The notes below the pieces were generated by a model that was given only the letters and a program-made list of their open reading frames with translations, searched no databases and was not told where the DNA came from. From contig JBOFIJ010000014.1 of NCBI GenBank assembly GCA_051650105.1, forward strand, positions 1 through 20,857: a stretch of DNA of 20,857 bases. Reading direction: 5' to 3'. Numbering within the stretch: the stretch's first letter is position 1; each line of letters starts with the position of its first letter. Origin of the DNA: CAMWXW01 sp051650105 (GTDB lineage: Bacteria > Desulfobacterota > Desulfovibrionia > Desulfovibrionales > Desulfovibrionaceae). The position numbers and the translations under genes were made by a program. Positions 1-7,434 of the stretch are shown one piece after another.

Positions 1-171
1 TGGCAGCGCTTATATAAAAAATATGTTGCTCCACAAATAACAATACCAACAGATGATAAAGAAAGAAAAAAATTACAGATACTTAAAAGAAAAATCACCA
101 TTTGCAAATTTATCGCACGCTGTGCAGTATTGCCTTTTAGAAATATGTTCTCCACAGATAACAATAAATAA
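1..171 (+). CDS. C-terminal end of an unrecognised protein (partial)
   Basis: Frame 1 is open from the first base of the window to a TAA at 169-171, giving 56 residues. It begins WQRLYKKYVAPQ and ends RNMFSTDNNK. The composition is basic and the codons look ordinary for this genome, unlike the low-complexity spurious ORFs in the spacers. I do not recognise the family. The start lies outside the window. It converges on the permease gene at 436-1737. It could be a chance open frame, since only 57 codons are visible. Confidence 0.45.
   Translation, partial: WQRLYKKYVAPQITIPTDDKERKKLQILKRKITICKFIARCAVLPFRNMFSTDNNK
21..166. repeat. Imperfect direct repeat, about 25 bp, two copies
   Basis: Positions 21-45 and 143-166 match except for one single-base indel and one substitution (core CTCCACA then ATAACAATA). 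The copies are about 98 bp apart and both lie in the partial reading frame at 1-171. The indel puts them in different frames, so they encode different residues. Confidence 0.5.
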
Positions 172-435
172 ATAGTTAACGAAAAGAAATTTTATACAAC
201 ACGGCATTATCCTTTACTAACACAAATCGCATTCTCAAAAGCTTTTCATGTCTAAACTATCCTATAAATAATAGTATTTTATAACACCATTCCCCATAAT
301 AAAGAGTATATAAATTTAGATTCCGTAATAAAAATACTATCCAAGAACAGTGCTCCTATTATACTTTTTAGTTAGACCACTAATATACCTGTCACTTAAT
401 AACAAAACATGGTACCTTCCTGATAAACAATATAA

Positions 436-1737
436 TTATGCTGTCTTAATAAGATAGTACAATAAAACAAAACACAAAATATATAAACCGTAGTGTATTT
501 CTTTTACTTCACCTCTTACTATTTTTACAAAGGTATATAATAAAATACCTATAGCTATCCCATTAGACATTGATGCCGTAAATGCTGTTATTGTTAACAT
601 CGATAACGGCGCTATTGTATCATCCAATATACCAAAATTTACGTGACGAAGTTCATCTAATAACATTATTCCTATAATAACAAGACATGGTGCTGTTGCT
701 ATTGAGGGAATCATAAGCACTACAGGAGTAATAAATATTGCTAGAAAAAAACATAGGGCTGTAAATACCGATGTTAAACCAGTTTTACCGCCTGCACTTA
801 CACCAGATGCAGACTCCACATATGTTGTTACTGTTGTCATTCCAACAAATGAACCTGCCATTGTTGAAAGAGCATCTACTAAAAAGGGCTTCTCTATATT
901 GGGAAGATTCCCTTTCTCATCTAAAAAACCACCCTTTGAAGATACTCCTAACAGGGTGCCTAGTGTATTAAAAAAATCTCCTATAAAAAAGACAAAAAGA
1001 AATGGTATTGTTTCTGGCTTTAATAAACCTGTGAAATCTAGTTGAAATAATACTGGGTTTATTGATGGAGGCACAACAAAAAAACTTGTTGGAACAGTTG
1101 TTATTCCAAGCGGAATTCCAATAATAGTAATAAAAATAATACCTAATAGCAATGCCCCTGTTATATTCTTTAATTGGAGGATTAATGTAAATAAGAAACC
1201 AATTATAGCTAATAACACGGTTGGTGAAGATACGTTACCAAGAGACGGTCCATCTGCTGTAAATACCATAAAACCCGCACTCTTTAACCCCAAATAAATT
1301 AAGAATATTCCAACAGACGATCCTATTCCTAACTTTATTGGTAAGGGTAGAAAATTGGCAATTGTTTCTCTAAACCCAAATACCGTCATGATAAAAAATA
1401 AAAGACCTGACAAAAAAACAATTGCCATCCCTTGTTGCCACGTAAATATTCCACCTGCCACCAGTGTAAATGCAAAGAAAATATTTGTTCCCATTCCTGG
1501 TGCTAATGCGAATGGATATTTTGTATATATACCCATAGCAAATGTTGCTATGGCAGAAATTACTGCTGTAGCAACCGCCACAGATTCTATAGGCATACCA
1601 GCTGCTTTCATAAGTGTTGGCTGTACTATTAAAATATATGACATTGCCATAAATGTAGTAATACCAGCCAAAGATTCTTTTTTAATGCTAGTATTATTCT
1701 TCTTTAAGTGGAAAACTCTTTCTATGTATTGTCTCAT
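436..1737 (-). CDS. NCS2-family purine permease (AzgA/PbuG-type)
   Basis: A 433-residue polytopic inner-membrane protein of the nucleobase:cation symporter-2 family, AzgA/PbuG branch, which imports adenine, guanine or hypoxanthine. Family marks seen are GITTFMAMSYILIVQP near the N-terminus, GMGTNIFFAF, and the signature block with DFFNTLGTLLGVSS followed by VESASGVSAGGKTGL. Many relatives have VNP and DxFDT where this protein has VQP and DFFNT, so substrate range should not be assumed. An AAGGA ribosome site lies 7 nt before the ATG. It lies downstream of ade on the same strand with a 394-bp gap, which suggests a purine salvage pair: uptake, then deamination. A decayed second copy lies at about 5740-5955. 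Confidence 0.88.
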   Translation of the reverse strand: MRQYIERVFHLKKNNTSIKKESLAGITTFMAMSYILIVQPTLMKAAGMPIESVAVATAVISAIATFAMGIYTKYPFALAPGMGTNIFFAFTLVAGGIFTWQQGMAIVFLSGLLFFIMTVFGFRETIANFLPLPIKLGIGSSVGIFLIYLGLKSAGFMVFTADGPSLGNVSSPTVLLAIIGFLFTLILQLKNITGALLLGIIFITIIGIPLGITTVPTSFFVVPPSINPVLFQLDFTGLLKPETIPFLFVFFIGDFFNTLGTLLGVSSKGGFLDEKGNLPNIEKPFLVDALSTMAGSFVGMTTVTTYVESASGVSAGGKTGLTSVFTALCFFLAIFITPVVLMIPSIATAPCLVIIGIMLLDELRHVNFGILDDTIAPLSMLTITAFTASMSNGIAIGILLYTFVKIVRGEVKEIHYGLYILCFVLLYYLIKTA

Positions 1738-2131
1738 TCCTACTTCCTTTATGCAAAAGATACCTTCTATAAACTATATTCTTATTCATCTGCTCTATTA
1801 CAATTCTATTTTGGGCATAACAATTTTTGTGTAAAATGCTATCTTTTCTTCCTGACACAAAGAATAAAACATATACTATCTTTTTATCTAGTACGAACAA
1901 AAAACACTTATTATAAAAACTATTTCCTTAATATGGTAAATTGTATATAAGAAAATCCCAATATCTTCATACTATTTTTATAATAAAAATGCGTTATGCT
2001 CATCTATCTCAATTTTATTTCCACTAAAACTCCATTTAAGAAAATACAATACAACATAAGGAACCCACACTATAGTGTATATGTAAAAATATGGGCTATG
2101 CCATCGTTTCACCACTATATGTAAAACGTCC
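1738..2131. other. Spacer between ade and the permease gene
   Basis: No credible gene is seen here. It contains a perfect 12-bp palindrome (ACACTATAGTGT) at 2067-2078 that could be an operator, and an AT-only hairpin near 1974-1990. A weak sigma-70-like promoter for the permease can be drawn on the minus strand: TTGGGA at 1956-1961, a 17-nt spacer, and TACCAT at 1933-1938. No purine riboswitch core was seen in this leader. Confidence 0.4.
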
Positions 2132-3907
2132 CTATGAACAGATTACATCTATAAATTTTTGCTGAACTACATCTATCAATCCCATATCCGACATTTTTAC
2201 ATATGGTATAACGGGTAATGCCAGTGTAGATACCCTCATCAATGGAGAATGCGACTCCATTGCAAAATCTTCTCGCAGCGTTGTGTTAAGCTTTTCAATT
2301 GCCTTTTCCAAATCTGCTGCAGATAAAAGACTTATTAATCCCGCTACAGGAAGAGCCAATTCTCCAACAATATTACCCTGTTTAGCACATGCCACACCGC
2401 CATGCATTTCTCGTATACGGTTAACCACCAACAGCGCATCCTCAACATTTCTATATACTATAGTTACATTATGGCTATCATGGCTCACTGTTCCACCAAT
2501 AGCACCTTCATTAATATGAAAATTCTCAACCACTGCAACACTAATATTATTGTTATTAGGGTATCTGTTAATCACCGCAGCAAAAGCATAACGATCGTGA
2601 TCTTCGAGAGAAATAATACCATCTTTAACATATACAGGAACACATTCCTTTAAATATGAAACACAGCCTGTCGGGGTATCATATGACATAAGATTAATAT
2701 TTACTGTTCCATTTTGTATAGGAGCTTTTATCTCGAGATCTCTTTTAGAAAGCATTTTTATTTCAACACTATTATGTTTTTCAAATGCTAATGTTGGTTT
2801 TACAATTGCTTTCGTTATTATTCCATCCTTTGCTGTTAGTGTTCCCCTGAACCACACGGCTCTGGCACAAAAACTAATGAGATTATCAAATAATACCAAA
2901 TCTGCCACTTTTCCTGGGGCTATTGCACCTCTATCTGAAAATGAATACTCTATGGCTGTATGTAGTGTTGCACAAGAAATCGCCGCCACAGCCGGCATTC
3001 CCTGTTCTACAGCTATTTTTAAAGAATAATTGAGATGGCCATATTTTCTAATATCTTCTGGCTCCCTATCATCTGTACAAAAAACCAAATTCACTGGAGG
3101 GTTATTTATATCCTGTAGCCCAGATAAAATTTGCACTAAATCTTTAGAAATAGAGCTCTCTCTTGCGTCTACAATCATACCTTTGCGCAATTTTTCAAGT
3201 GCCTCTTCTCCTTCACGTGTTTCATGACACGAAACAGGACCTCCACAAAGATACGCAGATAACTCACTCCCCCTCAGCTGTGGAGCATGGCCTTGAAGAA
3301 ACATCCCTCGTTTAACACCAGCTTCTATTATTTTTACCATTCTCTCGTTGTTATTCATCACTCCTACATAGTCCATAATCTCGCCAATGCCAAGAATACG
3401 ATCCCGACCTAAAAGATCATCCACTTCCTTTGCCGAGAATGACGCTCCCGTATTTTCCATACCCTCCACAGAAGGCACACACGAAGGGGCAAGAAAAAAT
3501 TGCTCCATGGGGATATTTTCTGAAGCATCTAGCATATACTGCACACCTTCTACACCAAAAACATTCCCTATTTCGTGTGGATCTGCAATAACTGTCGTTG
3601 TACCATGTGGAATTACCGCTTCTGCAAAATTATAGGGTGTTAGCATACTACTTTCTATATGTAAGTGGCTATCTATTAACCCAGGAGATAAATACTTACC
3701 TTCCCCATCAAATTCTTGATCTGCATACGCTAATGCAGTATGTTCGCTATATTCTACATCCACGATATATTCTTTGTAAATAAAGACACGTGCTGGAAGA
3801 ATTTCTTTTGTGTATACATTCACAACGTTCACATTTTTTATGCACAATGTGCACGGTATTTTGCCTAATGACGCTTCAACAAGTTCTTTTCTAATTTGGG
3901 TGTCCAT
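2132..3907 (-). CDS. ade: Adenine deaminase
   Basis: Hydrolyses adenine to hypoxanthine and ammonia in purine salvage; a metal-dependent amidohydrolase of the AdeC/Ade family, cytosolic. It has 591 residues, normal for the family. Visible metal and active-site motifs, in order, are HLHIESSM (His81, His83), HGTTTVIADPHEIGN (about 101-116), GHAPQLRG (about 206-213), the His in PVSCHETREGEE (about 228) and FCTDDREPEDI (Asp279/280). The C-terminal Ade-type domain follows. I place the start at the ATG at 3905-3907, because GAGG stands 8 nt before it and only 2 nt before the ATG at 3911-3913. The leader carries a purine riboswitch, so expression is probably purine-controlled. Confidence 0.95.
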   Translation of the reverse strand: MDTQIRKELVEASLGKIPCTLCIKNVNVVNVYTKEILPARVFIYKEYIVDVEYSEHTALAYADQEFDGEGKYLSPGLIDSHLHIESSMLTPYNFAEAVIPHGTTTVIADPHEIGNVFGVEGVQYMLDASENIPMEQFFLAPSCVPSVEGMENTGASFSAKEVDDLLGRDRILGIGEIMDYVGVMNNNERMVKIIEAGVKRGMFLQGHAPQLRGSELSAYLCGGPVSCHETREGEEALEKLRKGMIVDARESSISKDLVQILSGLQDINNPPVNLVFCTDDREPEDIRKYGHLNYSLKIAVEQGMPAVAAISCATLHTAIEYSFSDRGAIAPGKVADLVLFDNLISFCARAVWFRGTLTAKDGIITKAIVKPTLAFEKHNSVEIKMLSKRDLEIKAPIQNGTVNINLMSYDTPTGCVSYLKECVPVYVKDGIISLEDHDRYAFAAVINRYPNNNNISVAVVENFHINEGAIGGTVSHDSHNVTIVYRNVEDALLVVNRIREMHGGVACAKQGNIVGELALPVAGLISLLSAADLEKAIEKLNTTLREDFAMESHSPLMRVSTLALPVIPYVKMSDMGLIDVVQQKFIDVICS

Positions 3908-3936
3908 AGTCATATCCTCATTTTAAAGATAGTACA

Positions 3937-4007
3937 CTATGATAAAAGATAAATCATAAGAAGGGGTATTACAAAATACTTTGCAACACAACAGGTATGT
4001 TTATTAC
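3937..4007 (-). promoter_or_regulatory. Candidate riboswitch expression platform of ade
   Basis: The 3' strand of aptamer P1 with J3/1 reads CTATGATA (4015 to 4008). It is perfectly complementary to TATCATAG (3944 to 3937), about 17 nt before the GAGG ribosome site. That second segment can instead pair with a nearby TATGAT to form a local hairpin. This is a plausible ligand-controlled switch in base pairing. No GC-rich hairpin with a U-run is seen, so control at translation seems likelier than termination. This is inferred from complementarity only. Confidence 0.45.
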
Positions 4008-4072
4008 TATCATAGCGTCTCATTTACGGCGAAACGTAGAAACTCCTGACCATATCACAGGTATATATGAAG
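4008..4072 (-). promoter_or_regulatory. Purine riboswitch aptamer (guanine/hypoxanthine-type)
   Basis: The minus strand holds every conserved block of the purine aptamer in order. A short P1 (CAU/AUG core) and J1/2 (AUAUAC) are followed by P2 CCUG/CAGG (4045-4061) closing loop GAUAUGG. Then come J2/3 GUUUCUAC, P3 CGUUUC/GAGACG closing loop GCCGUAAAU (4022-4030), and J3/1 GCUAUG. The ligand-pairing position equivalent to C74 of the B. subtilis xpt aptamer is C (complement of 4015). Adenine aptamers have U there. By the established rule this predicts guanine or hypoxanthine binding. It sits between a promoter and ade. Confidence 0.92.
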
Positions 4073-4083
4073 CACTTTCTAAG

Positions 4084-4111
4084 TCTATAACGCGTACTCA
4101 TTTTATGTCAA
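4084..4111 (-). promoter_or_regulatory. Sigma-70 promoter for the ade riboswitch transcript
   Basis: A perfect -35 TTGACA (4106-4111), a 16-nt spacer and a -10 TATAGA (4084-4089). Transcription would start a few bases before the aptamer, as expected for a riboswitch leader. Confidence 0.7.
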
Positions 4112-5134
4112 GAAATATCTCATAATAATAATACCTCACGTACAAAATATTCTATATATTTTATTATCTAGTAATTCTACCACTACCATACCTATTACCA
4201 TTCATCACCATCTTACTATTCACAGTAGTGGAACATTCTTTCTTATCTCTCTTACAAAAATAATCTCTTCTTCCTCTTGTTAACATAACGGCATTCATTG
4301 CTCTTTCGCTATTCATAATATATATGCTTTTTCTTCTTCACAATAAGATAGCCCCTATACAAAATAATTCATAATTTACTCCTGCTATTCTGTAATACTA
4401 GGTATTCCTATATAGACAGAATCACTAAAGAAAAACAGACCACCGTTTTTGTCCACCTTCCATTTTTACAATGTATCTATGTAATAATAACACTGTGTAT
4501 TATGTAAAAAGGGAATATCTCTATATAACTTATATACTTTACAACTACTATGCTTTTACATAATTCCTCTATACACAGCATTCAAACAGCGTTCTGCACA
4601 AAAACAATTGAAAAAATTCATTTTCTCTACTTTCTTGAATGCAACACAGCACTTGTTAGAGATAAATATAAGAAATAGTATTTCTGAATTTTATACGAAC
4701 GTTATATATAAAAAGGATTATATCTTAAAGAACAAATGCTACCGCTATTATATATGTGAATTAAGATTAGTAGATATACTAAGAACAATATAAACGGAAG
4801 GCAGTATAAACCTATAATTATAAAAAATAAATTATAGGTATCATGCTCATTTTTGTACATGGGGCACTGAAAAAAACTATCCACTACAAATATTTCTCTG
4901 TACCATTTTTATATATATTGAAAGTACCCGCAATATTTTTATTCTTTCTCAATGGATATATATTTATAGTATTTTTTAATCTTTATTTTTCTAAAAAGCA
5001 TATGGCAACAAACATACTTAACACAATTTTAATTAGATATTGACGTTGTATTGGGATGTCTTTTTATTATTAATAACGAAAAGGTGACAAAGATACTATT
5101 GTATACAGAATATACAATATAAGTGAAGACAGTG
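4112..5134. other. Long AT-rich spacer with no convincing gene
   Basis: About 1 kb between the ade promoter and tRNA-Leu. Open frames exist, for example 4843-5043 plus and a 50-codon basic frame on the minus strand near 4167-4319. They lack good ribosome sites or have low-complexity, Ile/Phe/Tyr-rich composition, and none resembles a known protein. A perfect 10-bp stem-loop lies at 4810-4839. The region may be decayed coding DNA, but I could not identify a parent gene. Confidence 0.5.
4810..4839. repeat. Perfect 10-bp inverted repeat
   Basis: ACCTATAATT at 4810-4819 pairs exactly with AATTATAGGT at 4830-4839 across a 10-nt A-rich loop. It is not followed by a U-run on either strand, so it is not a classic terminator. 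Role unknown. Confidence 0.55.
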
Positions 5135-5221
5135 TGGTACCGAGAATGGGACTTGAACCCATACGAGCAAATACTCACTACCCCCTCAAGATAGCGTGTC
5201 TACCATTTCCACCACCTCGGC
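5135..5221 (-). tRNA. tRNA-Leu(GAG)
   Basis: An 87-nt cloverleaf with an encoded CCA. The acceptor GCCGAGG pairs with TCTCGGT, allowing G-U at the ends. The anticodon loop TTGAGGG between CTATC and GGTAG gives anticodon GAG, reading CUC and CUU. A long type-II variable arm and a GGTTCAAGTCC T-loop identify a class-II leucine tRNA. Confidence 0.95.
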
Positions 5222-5233
5222 ACTCTAAATTTA

Positions 5234-5262
5234 GGTATAAAGGAATCCATTCAAAAAAGCAA
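5234..5262 (-). promoter_or_regulatory. Candidate promoter of tRNA-Leu(GAG)
   Basis: TTGCTT at 5257-5262, a 17-nt spacer, then TATACC at 5234-5239, about a dozen bases before the mature tRNA 5' end. Confidence 0.45.
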
Positions 5263-5356
5263 GCCTCACAATAGATATTTTATAGTACTTTATTTTGTAC
5301 AAACTACTTCTTAACTATATAGCTACAGAATGAATTATAGAATATAATCCATTCTG

Positions 5357-5698
5357 TTATTTCTCTATTTTTTTCGGTGTAAGAAGGAATGATCCCGCTA
5401 TAATTAATACTATTCCTATTCCACTTATAAAAGAAATATACGTTGAAAATAAAATATACTCTACCAAAGCTGTTCCAACTATTGCACTACCTTTTGTTAG
5501 TGGGAACAAAATTGAAACATCTATACTTCTACTTGCCTTTGAATATAATACAAAAGCAAGAACAAAACCTAGAAAAGAAAAATAAGCCAATATATTAATA
5601 TCAAGTATTGAAGAAGAAAAAAAACGAGATTCACTGGCATATTTAAGAGATATATTAACCGCTATATTGACTATTGGTATCCAAAATAAATATTTCAC
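5357..5698 (-). CDS. Small four-helix DMT/SMR-like membrane protein (copy C)
   Basis: A 113-residue protein with four hydrophobic helices, the size and layout of small multidrug resistance or ArnE/ArnF-type members of the drug/metabolite transporter superfamily. It starts at GTG, with GGGAG 5 nt upstream. It is clearly paralogous to the product of 5995-6336: VNISLK, LYSKAS, IDVSILFP, EYI(I/L)FSTYIS and FLTP are shared at matching positions and both are 113 residues. The helix-1 Glu that couples protons in EmrE is absent, so drug export is not supported. Substrate unknown. The gene ends near tRNA-Leu. Confidence 0.75.
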   Translation of the reverse strand: MKYLFWIPIVNIAVNISLKYASESRFFSSSILDINILAYFSFLGFVLAFVLYSKASRSIDVSILFPLTKGSAIVGTALVEYILFSTYISFISGIGIVLIIAGSFLLTPKKIEK

Positions 5699-5739
5699 TT
5701 CATCTCCCTGTATACACTATGTACACCCTTTTCATAACC

Positions 5740-5955
5740 ACTACATTTTTTCTAAGAACATTCATTATTCTAGTACTATCTACACTTCTCTTATTAACAA
5801 CAGTACCATAGCTTTTTATTATAAGAATAATGGTATTAGATAATTAATTGTATTTTATACGTTGTCGTCTATTAGATGATACAATAGTGCCATTATCGAT
5901 GTGACGGCATATACAGTATAGAATAAGGCCCATTTTTATATAGTAATGGCTTATG
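5740..5955 (+). pseudogene. Decayed NCS2 permease fragment
   Basis: Plus strand 5870-5902 matches the coding strand of the permease gene (its coordinates 597-629) at 30 of 33 bases and reads LDDTIVPLSM against LDDTIAPLSM. Similarity continues upstream: TTTTTTCTA at about 5745, the ACAACAGTACCAT block near 5796-5810, and ATTATAAGAATAATGGTATTAGAT near 5817-5840 against the IIGIMLLDE codons. In-frame stops and indels break it throughout. Downstream similarity, with a short deletion after the SM codons, fades by about 5950. It is a relic of a second purine permease in opposite orientation to the flanking SMR genes. Edges are approximate. Confidence 0.8.
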
Positions 5956-5994
5956 TGGTTTTCTCACAACAATATGCTTTTGCCCTATACCATT

Positions 5995-6336
5995 TTATAT
6001 GGCACGCCTTTCTGGAGTAAGAAAAAATACCCCAACCATTATTAATACTATTCCAACAACACTTAGTAACGAAATATATGTAGAAAATATAATGTATTCC
6101 GCAAGTATTGTAGCCACTATTGTTCCTCCTTGTGTTACCGGAAATAAAATTGAAACATCTATTTTTTTACTTGCTTTAGAATAGAGATAAAAAGAGAGAA
6201 TAAAACCACAATATGCACAATAGACCAAAACATCACTAGAAAAAAATGATTGAGAGAAAAAATTCGGTTCTCCTCCCATTTTAAGAGATATATTCACCAT
6301 AATATTTACTAACATTATATATAATATATATCTCAC
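5995..6336 (-). CDS. Small four-helix DMT/SMR-like membrane protein (copy B)
   Basis: A 113-residue, four-helix protein. I choose the GTG at 6334-6336 over the longer ATG frame (start 6378) for two reasons. It gives exactly the length of its paralogue at 5357-5698 and aligns RYILYIMLVN with KYLFWIPIVN. It also overlaps the stop of the upstream gene as GTGA, a usual sign of translational coupling. Together with the upstream product it could form a heterodimer, as in paired SMR systems such as EbrAB or MdtIJ. The EmrE helix-1 Glu position is not acidic. Substrate unknown. Confidence 0.75.
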   Translation of the reverse strand: MRYILYIMLVNIMVNISLKMGGEPNFFSQSFFSSDVLVYCAYCGFILSFYLYSKASKKIDVSILFPVTQGGTIVATILAEYIIFSTYISLLSVVGIVLIMVGVFFLTPERRAI

Positions 6337-6671
6337 TGATTGCCCCACTGTAATGTAAATATCCCTACAATAATGCAAAATATCCCAATAAGATTTTTTA
6401 TTGTTATGCGTTCTTTAGTTATATATTGTCCTGTACACAATGTGGCCACAATTGTCCCACCTGTTATTATTGGATACAAAACAAATAAAGGCATTATAGC
6501 AACAACCTTATATAATACGTACATTGATACAGAAAAAGAAAAAAAACCTAGTAATACCAATATCTTACTATATATCTCTTTTGTATTATATAATTTAGAA
6601 AACTGCAAAAAAACATTACCCAGTGTATTTGTACAAATTATTGAGAATACCAAATAATATTCAATCGGCAT
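6333..6671 (-). CDS. Small four-helix DMT/SMR-like membrane protein (copy A)
   Basis: A 112-residue hydrophobic protein with four predicted helices. ILYPIITGGTIVATL corresponds to the ILFPVTQGGTIVATI block of copy B, but the two are otherwise divergent. It starts at ATG with AGGA 5 nt upstream, and its TGA overlaps the GTG of copy B, so the two are very probably co-translated. The mRNA leader shows competing base pairings (6682-6750). EmrE's helix-1 Glu is missing here too, so an ArnE/ArnF-like metabolite or lipid-linked sugar role is as plausible as drug export. Confidence 0.72.
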   Translation of the reverse strand: MPIEYYLVFSIICTNTLGNVFLQFSKLYNTKEIYSKILVLLGFFSFSVSMYVLYKVVAIMPLFVLYPIITGGTIVATLCTGQYITKERITIKNLIGIFCIIVGIFTLQWGNQ

Positions 6672-6681
6672 ATATTTCCTA

Positions 6682-6750
6682 CACCAAAATCCCTCTTTAA
6701 ATAAAGACCTTTTATTATTAATAATAATATTATATACTTGGTGAGAGGGA
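6682..6750 (-). promoter_or_regulatory. SMR-operon leader with mutually exclusive pairings
   Basis: On the minus strand, adjacent TCCCTCT (6750-6744) and CACCAA (6743-6738) are followed by AGAGGGA (6696-6690) and TTGGTG (6687-6682), in parallel order. Only one of the two helices (7 bp and 6 bp) can form as a simple hairpin, unless a pseudoknot forms. The second ends next to the TAGGA ribosome site, so this could be an attenuator or switch. No match to guanidine riboswitch motifs was seen. A TATAAT lies at about 6730, but without a good -35. Confidence 0.4.
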
Positions 6751-6974
6751 ACCCTATATTTTTATTAATAGGCTTGTATTAACTTATAATACAGCTTACT
6801 ATAAATATAGTACTAGCATCTTTTTTGCATAAAAGAAAGACGAACTCTTCTAAAAAATTATTGTATAAAAAGTATGCTGGTTATTTTCTGATAAATGTCA
6901 TTGTTGTATCCTAAAGTAAGCATATTTGTATTCCGAAGAGCTTGTATGGGATACAAAATCCCTCTTTAAATAAA
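6685..6974. repeat. Exact 21-bp direct repeat, two copies
   Basis: Positions 6685-6705 and 6954-6974 are identical (starting CAAAATCCCTC, ending TTTAAATAAA). One copy lies just upstream of the SMR operon start, the other just upstream of the flgM ribosome site. The flanks are not similar, so this is not a long duplication. Confidence 0.7.
6912..6939 (+). promoter_or_regulatory. Sigma-28-like flagellar promoter of flgM
   Basis: TAAAG at 6912-6916 and TCCGAAGA at 6932-6939, with 16 nt between TAAA and the -10 box. This resembles the FliA consensus TAAA-N15-GCCGATAA with one extra spacer base and mismatches at the end of the -10. FlgM genes are often FliA-dependent, which supports the reading. 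It is a weak match on sequence alone. Confidence 0.4.
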
Positions 6975-6988
6975 ATAGGAGATCTCTT

Positions 6989-7330
6989 ATGAGTGACGAC
7001 TACAAACTCAACATTACCTCTCCCAAACAAAGTGTCTTAAAAATTGAAGAGTACAGGCTCTCTCAAAAAAAAGAACAAGAAGAGAGAGAAAAGAAAACAC
7101 TCTTTACAAAGAATACCAACGCTAAAGATAGCGATAATGTATCTTTTTCTCCAGATTCAATTTTATATACGAAGATGATGAAAGAAGCTTTGGATGGTGA
7201 GAACGTGACAATAGAAAGACAAGAAAGAATGGATACCATTAAACAACAAATTGCTGATGGGTCATACACTATAGATACACAAAAAATAGCAAAGAATATA
7301 TTGGAAGAAGAACGCCAATTTTATTTCTAA
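6989..7330 (+). CDS. flgM: FlgM-like anti-sigma-28 factor
   Basis: A 113-residue, charged, mostly disordered protein. The C-terminal half (about 49-105) fits FlgM: a DNVSFSPDS segment, then ERMDTIKQQIADGSY and IDTQKIAKNILEE, matching the family pattern R-x3-I-x2-I-x2-G-x-Y-x-I-x4-IA-x2-L. FlgM binds and inhibits FliA until the hook is complete and it is exported, which couples late flagellar genes to assembly. An AGGAG site lies 7 nt before the ATG. It stands alone, converging on the tRNA cluster. It implies that the organism makes a flagellum. Confidence 0.8.
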   Translation: MSDDYKLNITSPKQSVLKIEEYRLSQKKEQEEREKKTLFTKNTNAKDSDNVSFSPDSILYTKMMKEALDGENVTIERQERMDTIKQQIADGSYTIDTQKIAKNILEEERQFYF

Positions 7331-7351
7331 TTAAAAGAGTGCATCCTTATT

Positions 7352-7426
<75 letters not shown>

Positions 7427-7434
7427 AAGTATTC

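Noticed and set aside
2067..2078. The 12-bp palindrome ACACTATAGTGT as a terminator of ade
   Set aside because: It is short, has no loop and no U-run on either strand. It is kept only as a possible operator in the spacer description.
4167..4319. A 50-codon basic minus-strand frame (MNSERAMNAVMLTRGRR...)
   Set aside because: The composition is more protein-like than other spacer frames, but there is no ribosome site before the ATG, no family resemblance and no context.
4843..5043. A 66-codon plus-strand frame in the long spacer
   Set aside because: Low-complexity Ile/Phe/Leu/Tyr content typical of translated AT-rich noncoding DNA. There is no good ribosome site and no recognisable motif.
6337..6378. 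A longer N-terminus for SMR copy B
   Set aside because: It would add residues not matched in its paralogue. The GTG overlapping the upstream stop gives equal length and an aligned start.
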